DNA of 10,602 nucleotides from an uncultured Lachnospiraceae bacterium (GTDB taxonomy: Bacteria > Bacillota_A > Clostridia > Lachnospirales > Lachnospiraceae): positions 1 to 10,602 of the forward strand of contig CAMOZF010000038.1 in assembly GCA_946630765.1 (NCBI GenBank), written 5' to 3'. Position 1 is the first letter of the stretch, and each line of letters opens with the position of its first letter. Made by a program: the position numbers and the translations under genes. The notes beneath the pieces are model-generated. The model was not told the origin of the DNA and ran no database searches. It was given only the letters and a program-made list of their open reading frames with translations. Of this stretch, positions 5,720-10,602 are shown piece by piece.

Positions 5720-7813
5720 TTATTTCACGCTGAAAAGAATGTCTCCATAGGTTGGGAAGGGCCAGTATTTCCGGGCAGTGTAGCGTTCCGCCTCGTCACA
5801 GTCCTCCCGAAGCGCGCGCATTCCGTAGAAGACGCGGTCACGGATCCAGGTGGATTTCTCCATGATGTCACGGACCTCGCTGCTCTTTTTCACCGCTTCC
5901 TCCAGAAGATCGGTCTTGTCGCTGATCGACTGCAGAAGCGCCGAGAGCTTCCCGGAAAGCTTCTTCTCATAGGCATTCGGGATGCCGACCATCTCCTTCT
6001 CGCGCGTCGAGCGGGCAAGCTCCAGAGAAGCAGTTTCGACTGCCGGAAGAATCTCGCGCCGCACCATATCGATCATCGTATTGGCTTCGATCACGATCGT
6101 CTTGCAGTAGTTGTCGAGACGGATCTCACAGCGGGAACGGATTTCATTCTCCGTAAAGACACCGACCGACTCGTACATCCGGATATTTTTCTCATCCAGC
6201 ATGTGCGGCAGCGCATCCGGCGTCGTATCGTAACGGCAGAGTCCGCGCACCTCGGTGGCTTCCCGGATCCACTCTTCGCCGTAGCCGTTTCCGTTGAAAA
6301 TAATCCGCTTATGCTTGCGGAAGGTTTCCTGAAGAAGCGCATGCAGCTCCTGTTCAAAATCCGCTGCGCCCTCCAGACGGTCCGCGAAAATGCGGAGCGT
6401 GTCCGCAACGACACTGTTCAGGACAATGTTCGAGCTTGCGACCGAGTCGGAGGAGCCGACCGAGCGGAACTCGAACTTGTTGCCGGTAAAGGCAAAGGGC
6501 GAGGTGCGGTTGCGGTCCGTCGTGTCGCGGCGGTACTTCGGCAGCACCTTCAATCCGCCCGGACGCATGCGGTGCATGGTCTCGCTGCTGTAGGGCTTGT
6601 CATTTTCGATGGCCTCGATCACCGAAGTGATCTCATCGCCGAGGAAGATCGAAATGATCGCGGGCGGGGCCTCCATCTGGCCGAGTCTGTGGTCATTTCC
6701 GGCCTTCGCCACCGAGATCCGAAGAAGATCCTGATAATCGTCGACCGCCTTGATCGTTGCCGCAAGGAACAGAAGGAAACGCATATTCTCGTGCGGCGTC
6801 GAGCCCGGAGAAAGCAGATTCTCTCCCTGATCGGTCGAGACGGACCAGTTATTATGCTTGCCGGAGCCGTTGACGCCCTTGAAGGGCTTCTCATGCAGCA
6901 GGCAGACCATTCCGTGCTTCTCTGCAACCGTCTTCATCAGCTCCATCGTGATCTGGTTGTGATCGGTCGCGATATTGGTTGTCGTGTAGATCGGTGCCAG
7001 CTCATGCTGCGCAGGCGCCGCTTCATTGTGTTCGGTCTTGGCAAGGATGCCGAGCTTCCAGAGCTCCCGGTCCAGCTCCTTCATGAAGGCCTCGACCCGG
7101 GGCTTGATGGAGCCCTCGTAGTGATTGCTGAGTTCCTGGCCCTTCGGCGGCTCTGCCCCGAAAAGCGTCCGTCCGGTGTAGATCAGGTCGCGGCGCTTCT
7201 CATAGACCTCGCGGTCGATCAGGAAATACTCCTGCTCTGCGCCGACCGAGGGACGCACACATTTCACATCGTCATTTCCGAAAAGCCGCAGGATTCGAAG
7301 AGACTGCCGGTTCAGCGCCTCCATGGAACGAAGAAGCGGCATTTTCATATCGAGGGCCTCGCCGGAATAGGCGGAGAAGGCCGTCGGAATATACAGCGTA
7401 TTGCCCTTGATGAAGGCGTAGGAGGTCGGATCCCAGGTCGTGTAGCCGCGCGCTTCGAAGGTCGCGCGAAGGCCGCCCGATGGGAAGGAGCTCGCGTCGG
7501 ACTCGCCCTTGATGAGCTCTTTTCCGGAAAACTCCATGATCACGCCGCCGTCTGCGGTCGGGGATATGAAGCTCTCATGCTTCTCCGCCGTAATGCCGGT
7601 CAGCGGCTGGAACCAGTGGGTGAAATGCGTCGCCCCATGCGCAACGGCCCAGTTTTTCATCGCGTCCGCCACTGCATTTGCGCAGGACACGTCGAGCTTC
7701 GCGTTTTCGTCGATCGTCAGCCGGAGCATCCGGTAGACCTCCGGGCTCAACATTTCGCGCATCACGCTGTCGTCAAATACCATACATCCGAAATATTCGG
7801 GAATTGTTTCCAT
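5720..7813 (-). CDS. glnN: Glutamine synthetase type III
   Basis: A 697-aa enzyme making glutamine from glutamate, ammonia and ATP, the core of ammonia assimilation. The type III assignment rests on size (about 700 rather than 450 residues) and on the motifs FTHWFQPLTG (64-73), AEKHESF (76-82), GAEQEYFLID (191-200), EHNEAAPAQHEL (261-272, metal and glutamate site), NGSGKHNNWS (315-324) and DRNRTSPFAFTG (433-444, ATP region). The long C-terminal helical part is typical of the class, which forms dodecamers. The ATG at 7813 follows GAGAGGT by 5 nt. A longer reading frame back to 7873 is excluded because the promoter lies there. All catalytic blocks are intact. The metalloregulator gene follows in the same direction. 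Confidence 0.97.
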   Translation of the reverse strand: METIPEYFGCMVFDDSVMREMLSPEVYRMLRLTIDENAKLDVSCANAVADAMKNWAVAHGATHFTHWFQPLTGITAEKHESFISPTADGGVIMEFSGKELIKGESDASSFPSGGLRATFEARGYTTWDPTSYAFIKGNTLYIPTAFSAYSGEALDMKMPLLRSMEALNRQSLRILRLFGNDDVKCVRPSVGAEQEYFLIDREVYEKRRDLIYTGRTLFGAEPPKGQELSNHYEGSIKPRVEAFMKELDRELWKLGILAKTEHNEAAPAQHELAPIYTTTNIATDHNQITMELMKTVAEKHGMVCLLHEKPFKGVNGSGKHNNWSVSTDQGENLLSPGSTPHENMRFLLFLAATIKAVDDYQDLLRISVAKAGNDHRLGQMEAPPAIISIFLGDEITSVIEAIENDKPYSSETMHRMRPGGLKVLPKYRRDTTDRNRTSPFAFTGNKFEFRSVGSSDSVASSNIVLNSVVADTLRIFADRLEGAADFEQELHALLQETFRKHKRIIFNGNGYGEEWIREATEVRGLCRYDTTPDALPHMLDEKNIRMYESVGVFTENEIRSRCEIRLDNYCKTIVIEANTMIDMVRREILPAVETASLELARSTREKEMVGIPNAYEKKLSGKLSALLQSISDKTDLLEEAVKKSSEVRDIMEKSTWIRDRVFYGMRALREDCDEAERYTARKYWPFPTYGDILFSVK

Positions 7814-7844
7814 AAAGTACCTCTCGATGTCAGTGTCTTTTCCC

Positions 7845-7873
7845 ATTATACATGAGAACCACGAAAATGCCAA
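7845..7873 (-). promoter_or_regulatory. Near-consensus promoter of the glutamine synthetase gene
   Basis: On the minus strand TTGGCA (7868-7873) and a perfect TATAAT (7845-7850) are 17 bp apart. The start near 7838 gives a leader of about 25 nt carrying GAGAGGT. The short leader leaves no room for a riboswitch. I see no obvious operator repeat around it. Confidence 0.85.
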
Positions 7874-7906
7874 GTCCCTTTCGCGCAGAAATCGGCGGGA
7901 AAACGG

Positions 7907-8482
7907 TCAGAAGCCGGCCCGTTTCATCAGGACGGGCCCGTTTTCTCTGAACCAGCGGACGGAGGCCTTGTAGTCCGGGAGGATCGAATCCACGAGCTTC
8001 CAGAAGGCCTGGGAATGATTCATCTCGCGAAGATGGCACAGCTCGTGCACGACAACATAGCGCCGTTCTCTTTCCGGGGCCAGAAGAAGGAGGACGTTGA
8101 AGTTCAGATTGCCCTTCTCGGAGCAGCTGCCCCAGCGGGACCGAAGAAGCTTCACGCGAATCCCGCGGCTTCGCACCTGAAGAAGCGGCTCGTATTCGCG
8201 AACAAGGGCCGGAAGTTCCTCCGCAGCCCGCAGAAAAAGCGCCTTCAGCTCTTCTTCCGAGAGAAGTGCCTCTTCTTCGGCCGTTTTTTGGGCCTTTTCC
8301 TGCTTTTCCAGTGTTTTCTGTATCCATGTCCGCTTTTCGCTGATAAAGGCCTCTATGACCCCTTTTGGCATCTTATACGACGCCCGAACGATCAGTGCGC
8401 CGTCCCGGACCTGAAGGCCGAGCGTTTTTCTTCTGCTTCTGATCAGTCTGTAAGGAATCCTGTCCCTGTTTATCATAGCCAT
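7907..8482 (-). CDS. YgjP-like (DUF45, M48-type) metallopeptidase-fold protein
   Basis: A 191-aa protein of the YgjP/DUF45 family. The zinc motif is HELCH (146-150) with a third ligand H156 in NHS, followed by FW. The WGSCS block (117-121) and the N-terminal RRKTLGLQV and WI segments are family-typical. A charged Lys/Glu coiled stretch lies at about 55-80. Family members are annotated as zinc metallopeptidases or, for the E. coli protein, UTP pyrophosphatase; substrate here is unknown. The start is either the ATG at 8482 or the one at 8476, which forms ATGA with the stop of the acylphosphatase gene; both mean translational coupling. A 7-bp GC-rich hairpin lies in the last codons (7916-7938) without a proper T-run. 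It is the last gene of the retron RT transcript. Confidence 0.9.
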   Translation of the reverse strand: MAMINRDRIPYRLIRSRRKTLGLQVRDGALIVRASYKMPKGVIEAFISEKRTWIQKTLEKQEKAQKTAEEEALLSEEELKALFLRAAEELPALVREYEPLLQVRSRGIRVKLLRSRWGSCSEKGNLNFNVLLLLAPERERRYVVVHELCHLREMNHSQAFWKLVDSILPDYKASVRWFRENGPVLMKRAGF

Positions 8483-8766
8483 TCGTCATCCAGGCACACG
8501 AAGTCCCGGCTCTCCTGCAGGGGAATTCTTCGGCTATCCACCTGATCCACGCGGATCCAGGTGCCGCGTTCAATCGCCGGAATCAGCCGATGCAGCTGCT
8601 CCTCCGTGCCTTCCGCCTCCATTTCCACCGAACCGTCTGCGCGGTTTCTCACAAAGCCCGTGATTCCGAGGCTCTGTGCCGCATGCATCGCCCGGTAGCG
8701 GAATCCGACGCCCTGCACACGTCCGTAGATCATGTAATGTATTCTGATGCGATTATTTTCCATCAT
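8473..8766 (-). CDS. acyP: Acylphosphatase
   Basis: A 97-aa protein, normal size for this family, which hydrolyses acyl phosphates such as carbamoyl phosphate or 1,3-bisphosphoglycerate. The signature GRVQGVGFRYR (15-25) carries catalytic R23, and GFVRNRADGSVE (37-48) carries catalytic N41; both are present. The start is at 8766 or at the adjacent ATG at 8763. GGAG ends 1 nt before the first and 4 nt before the second, so 8763 may be favoured. It overlaps the reverse transcriptase gene by 14 bp and the metallopeptidase gene by about 4-10 bp, making a compact three-gene unit. It could be an ordinary housekeeping gene that now depends on readthrough from the retron promoter, or a recruited partner of the retron. 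Confidence 0.94.
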   Translation of the reverse strand: MMENNRIRIHYMIYGRVQGVGFRYRAMHAAQSLGITGFVRNRADGSVEMEAEGTEEQLHRLIPAIERGTWIRVDQVDSRRIPLQESRDFVCLDDEWL

Positions 8767-9676
8767 ACTCCGTCAGTTCTTTCCGGTACGCCTTCATCTC
8801 CTCGTCCTCGGGACAGATCTGAAGGCAGTAGCCGATCCGCCCGAGAAGTCCGCGAAGATAGGCCGCCCGATCCTTCTGCTCCCCGTCTTTTCTGTGCTGA
8901 AGATGATCCTCCAGCCCGTATTTTCTGATATAGTACATCTCCTGCCGGATCTTTTTCCGGTAGGCGGGCGGCGTGTTCAGCCGCGCATTTACCGTAAGGC
9001 CAGTCACCGTCTGCCGCTGCCCCTGCCTGATCACGACGGTTTTCCTCCGGTTGACAAAAAAGCCCATGCCCCGAAGCGTCTCCGTCACGAAGCGGATGAC
9101 CTCTCCCGGTTCAAATTCCCCCGAAAAGCTCATATCGTCACAGTAGCGGCTGTAGCTGATCCCGGCCCCTCTGCAGAAATTGCCGACTTTCGTGTCAAAA
9201 TCATACAGGATGAGGTTACTGATCGCAGGAGAGGTCACCGCGCCCTGCGGAAGCTCATTCACACCGTAGCACAGTGTTGTCAGAAGCACGCGGAGATTTT
9301 CCGCATAGATTTCGGCAGGAAAGGCCTTCTCCTTCACATCCTTATAAAGCACAGAGTCGAAGAAATGTGAAATGTCCATTTTAAGAAGCACAGGCTTTCC
9401 GACGTGCATCTGCGCGTTTCTTCGAATTCCCCTTCCGGGCACATAGGAGGACGTGTAAAAGGAGACCGGCATCGCAAGAAGAAGCCGCTCATAGATCCGC
9501 CGCTGGACCGTTTTCAGAAGTTCATCCGGGACCATCAGGGTTCTTCTCGCGCCGTCCTTTTTAGGGATCTTCACCTTCCGGTAGTGCTTTTCGATGCTGT
9601 TGCTGAGAGAATACAAAAGCTTCGGACTCAGCTCAAGATCCGAACAAAGGGAGGAAAGTTCACGATAGACGATCAT
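8753..9676 (-). CDS. Retron reverse transcriptase
   Basis: A 307-aa RT of retron size and type. It shows IPKKDGARR (RT1 region, 37-45), the retron-specific NAQMH (87-91, the NAxxH motif), LKMDISHFFDSV with catalytic D101, LPQGAVTSPAISNL (142-155), the active site YCDD (178-181, Cys in place of the common Ala) and VTG (224-226, the second retron-specific motif). There is no maturase or endonuclease domain, which argues against a group II intron. It would copy the msd part of the RNA just upstream into msDNA, priming from a branching guanosine. The ATG at 9676 has GGAGG 8 nt upstream. The frame stays open to 9925, but that stretch is the msr-msd RNA, not coding sequence. The stop overlaps the acylphosphatase start. 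I cannot assign a retron type: no known effector domain is fused or adjacent. Confidence 0.95.
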   Translation of the reverse strand: MIVYRELSSLCSDLELSPKLLYSLSNSIEKHYRKVKIPKKDGARRTLMVPDELLKTVQRRIYERLLLAMPVSFYTSSYVPGRGIRRNAQMHVGKPVLLKMDISHFFDSVLYKDVKEKAFPAEIYAENLRVLLTTLCYGVNELPQGAVTSPAISNLILYDFDTKVGNFCRGAGISYSRYCDDMSFSGEFEPGEVIRFVTETLRGMGFFVNRRKTVVIRQGQRQTVTGLTVNARLNTPPAYRKKIRQEMYYIRKYGLEDHLQHRKDGEQKDRAAYLRGLLGRIGYCLQICPEDEEMKAYRKELTEYDGK

Positions 9677-9700
9677 GCTGCTTTCCTCCCTTCCTTTTTC

Positions 9701-9890
9701 TGGACACCACTTTTGCATATCAGAAATGGCGAAGCTGTAGAGAAGCACATGAAATGTGCACCATCCTACAGCGCAGCCTTCTGATGAACGCGCAGCGTTC
9801 TGCTTTATCCTTCCCGTTTCACGGATCCGACTCGGCCCCGTGTTCAAAAGACAATTTCGCGACGGTCCTTTGAAATACGCTGGTGTCTTG
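9701..9890 (-). ncRNA. Retron msr-msd RNA
   Basis: About 190 nt, read on the minus strand and located as expected just upstream of the RT. The a1 repeat GACACCA (9881-9887) pairs with a2 TGGTGTC (9703-9709). Directly after a1 comes GC, so G9880 sits in an AGC context as the likely branching guanosine. Stem-loop 1 (9843-9874) has a 10-bp stem with one G-U pair. Stem-loop 2 (9820-9842) has CACGG/CCGTG, a 2x2 internal loop and CCG/CGG. Stem-loop 3 (9786-9800) is GAACGC-TGC-GCGTTC. The msd hairpin (9721-9783) pairs CAGAA/TTCTG, GGC/GCC, GCTGTAG/CTACAGC and GCACAT/ATGTGC around a TTC loop, with internal mismatches. Predicted msDNA equals plus-strand sequence starting at about 9710 and running to about 9783-9790, so roughly 75-80 nt. 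The RT start codon follows a2 by 26 nt. Boundaries are inferred. Confidence 0.9.
9721..9783 (-). repeat. msd long imperfect inverted repeat (template of the msDNA stem)
   Basis: This 63-bp inverted repeat is the most structured element in the window. Its arms share 5, 3, 7 and 6 bp blocks separated by a 2-nt bulge, a 3x3 internal loop and a 5/4 mismatch loop, with a 3-nt terminal loop. Mismatch-containing long stems are characteristic of msDNA. Confidence 0.88.
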
Positions 9891-9896
9891 ATTCGG

Positions 9897-9925
9897 AGTG
9901 TAGCACAGGATCCGGGATTACGCAA
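9897..9925 (-). promoter_or_regulatory. Probable promoter of the retron operon
   Basis: On the minus strand TTGCGT (9920-9925) is followed after 17 bp by TACACT (9897-9902), preceded by TGC, an extended -10. The predicted start near 9890 coincides with the first bases before a1, exactly where a retron RNA should begin; that agreement is the main support. The -35 is weak. The insertion element ends only 8 bp upstream of it. Confidence 0.6.
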
Positions 9926-9932
9926 GCAAATG

Positions 9933-10152
9933 GTGAACTACTCGCAGATTGAATCTACGAGCTTCTGGGATCGGCCGTCGAAACGGCGTCCCGTCTTTTG
10001 ATTGCGCTCAATGCGGCTTACTCATGACTGCAACCATGACGCGCAAGATATAACGCCTATCCCCGCCCGAACCGGACGGTTGATATGCCGTTGATGACAG
10101 GAACCCCCGTTTTTACGGCAACAACGGTTTATGATAGCCGCTTTTGCGGTTA
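9933..10152 (-). ncRNA. Probable TnpB right-end guide RNA (omega RNA/reRNA)
   Basis: The non-coding stretch after tnpB is dense in hairpins on the minus strand: CCGC-AAAA-GCGG (10138-10149) just after the stop; CCGTTG/CAACGG (10088-10127) enclosing CCGT-AAAA-ACGG; CCGTCCG-GTT-CGGGCGG (10063-10079); GCCGT-TTCG-ACGGC (9974-9987) extended by GGGA/TCCC; and the end palindrome at 9941-9961. TnpB uses an RNA from exactly this place, whose 3' extension beyond the element end serves as guide. The guide here would be the flank from 9932 leftwards. The RNA's 5' end probably lies within tnpB and cannot be fixed by eye. Confidence 0.7.
9941..9961. repeat. Right-end palindrome of the IS200/IS605-type element
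   Basis: CTCGTAGAT-TCA-ATCTGCGAG on the minus strand: nine pairs with one G-U and a 3-nt loop. Subterminal hairpins of this kind are recognised by the TnpA transposase in single-stranded DNA. It also forms the last stem of the guide RNA scaffold. Confidence 0.75.
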
Positions 10153-10602
10153 CGCAGCTTTGTTCTGCTCCCGGAAAAGGCGAAGGCCCTCCCGCTGAAT
10201 GTTCAGAGCCGCCTGCCAGTCCCTGTCTATCAGGCTTCCACAGTGCGGGCAGATATACAAACGGTCAGAAAGCGTAAGGCCTTCATGTTTCCCGCCGCAG
10301 CGAATACAGGTCTTAGACGAAGGATACCACCTGTCAACCCTGATAAGATGTTTCCCATAACGTAAACACTTTCGGCTCAACATGGCAACAAACATCCCCC
10401 ATCCGGCATCGTGTACGGATTTTCCGAGATTTAGACTCTGTGACATGGCTTTCATGTTCAGGTCCTCAATACAGATAACATCGTACATCTGCACCAGGTT
10501 GTAGGAGAGCTTTTCCAGGAAGTCCCGCCTCTGTCTTGTGATTTTACTATGAATCGAAGCGATGCGTTTCTTCTGACGATTATAGTTGTTGCTACCTCTC
10601 TG
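10150..10602 (-). CDS. tnpB: TnpB RNA-guided nuclease, C-terminal part (partial)
   Basis: The 150 C-terminal residues of TnpB (IS605 OrfB); the frame is open through the right edge, so the start is outside. It shows the typical NNYNRQKKRIASIHSKI segment, RDFLEKLS, the RuvC-II glutamate in CIEDLNMKAM (E46 of this fragment), RWYPSSKTC, a zinc ribbon of two CxxC pairs (C99, C102, C118, C121), and the RuvC-III block DRDWQAALNI near the end (Gln where Asn is common). TnpB is a guide-RNA-directed DNA nuclease that cuts the empty donor site and helps retain the element. No stop or frameshift is seen in this part. RuvC-I lies beyond the edge, so activity cannot be judged fully. Confidence 0.95.
   Translation of the reverse strand, partial: QRGSNNYNRQKKRIASIHSKITRQRRDFLEKLSYNLVQMYDVICIEDLNMKAMSQSLNLGKSVHDAGWGMFVAMLSRKCLRYGKHLIRVDRWYPSSKTCIRCGGKHEGLTLSDRLYICPHCGSLIDRDWQAALNIQREGLRLFREQNKAA

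Larger units (their letters stand above)
9933..10602 (-). mobile_element. IS200/IS605-type element, right part (cut by window edge)
   Basis: The element comprises the 3' part of tnpB and about 215 bp of structured non-coding right end. It finishes with a 9-bp stem/3-nt loop palindrome (9941-9961) followed by TAGTTCAC, which I take as the right boundary near 9933; this hairpin-plus-TTCAC ending is typical of firmicute tnpB elements in my knowledge. These elements have no terminal inverted repeats and make no target duplication. The left end and any tnpA lie outside the window. Confidence 0.75.

Noticed and set aside
6203..7855. Long plus-strand reading frame (550 codons) opposite the glutamine synthetase gene
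   Set aside because: It is antisense to a clear type III glutamine synthetase, its translation is Arg/His/Leu-rich without any known motif, and it lacks a ribosome binding site. It arises from codon bias of the true gene.
7916..7938. GC-rich hairpin in the last codons of the metallopeptidase gene as terminator
   Set aside because: The 7-bp stem has a 9-nt loop and is followed by mixed sequence with only a TTTT about 20 nt later; too weak to call.
8753..9676. Group II intron or diversity-generating element as source of the RT
   Set aside because: No maturase or endonuclease domain, no intron domain V/VI-like sequence, and no variable/template repeat pair; NAxxH and VTG motifs point to a retron.
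9677..9925. An 83-residue N-terminal extension of the reverse transcriptase
   Set aside because: The frame is open but the DNA is the msr-msd RNA and retron promoter. The ATG at 9676 with GGAGG upstream begins a normal-length retron RT.
9756..10001. Small plus-strand reading frame across the retron RNA and element end
   Set aside because: It lacks a recognisable domain or ribosome binding site and overlaps structured RNA on the other strand.
1..10602. CRISPR array, tRNA or rRNA genes
   Set aside because: No spaced direct repeats and no tRNA- or rRNA-like segment were seen on reading both strands; no scan with a dedicated tool was possible.

Overview
The window looks like part of a chromosome from a moderately GC-rich gut Clostridium relative (Bacillota; Lachnospiraceae- or Oscillospiraceae-like). 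That is an inference from a type III glutamine synthetase, a GH130_2 mannoside phosphorylase, a small four-cysteine protein of a kind common in Clostridia, strong AGGAGG-type ribosome binding sites and Gram-positive-style promoters. Almost every gene lies on the minus strand, so the biological reading order runs from the right edge to the left.

Right end (about 9.68-10.6 kb): the 3' part of an IS200/IS605-type tnpB enters from the edge. It is followed by a hairpin-rich right end that should encode the TnpB guide RNA (omega RNA) and finishes in a palindrome plus TAGTTCAC near 9933. Only about 8 bp further on begins a retron. A promoter (9897-9925) drives a roughly 190-nt msr-msd RNA (9701-9890) with a1/a2 inverted repeats, a candidate branching G at 9880, three msr stem-loops and a long imperfect msd hairpin (9721-9783). 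The reverse transcriptase follows (8753-9676) and carries the retron hallmarks NAQMH, YCDD and VTG. It overlaps an acylphosphatase gene, which overlaps a YgjP-like HExxH metallopeptidase gene. No known retron effector is visible, so these two translationally linked genes are either unusual cargo or housekeeping genes that the retron landed in front of.

Middle (4.8-7.9 kb): a type III glutamine synthetase with a near-consensus promoter, then a short DtxR/MntR-family metalloregulator 37 bp downstream. This unit converges on a plus-strand gene for a small, highly charged repeat protein that resembles a LEA protein, with three 11-residue repeats. The two units share one strong bidirectional terminator (5260-5309).

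Left (0.7-4.6 kb): a probable operon of a threonine-aldolase-like PLP enzyme, a GH130_2 beta-mannoside phosphorylase, a 58-aa cysteine protein, a Gfo/Idh/MocA NAD(P)-dependent oxidoreductase, and a decayed sugar phosphate isomerase/epimerase pseudogene. The phosphorylase, oxidoreductase and former isomerase suggest a mannoside or related sugar utilisation cluster that is losing its last gene. At the far left a separately promoted gene encodes a zinc-ribbon membrane protein. The first 80 bases hold only weak inverted repeats.
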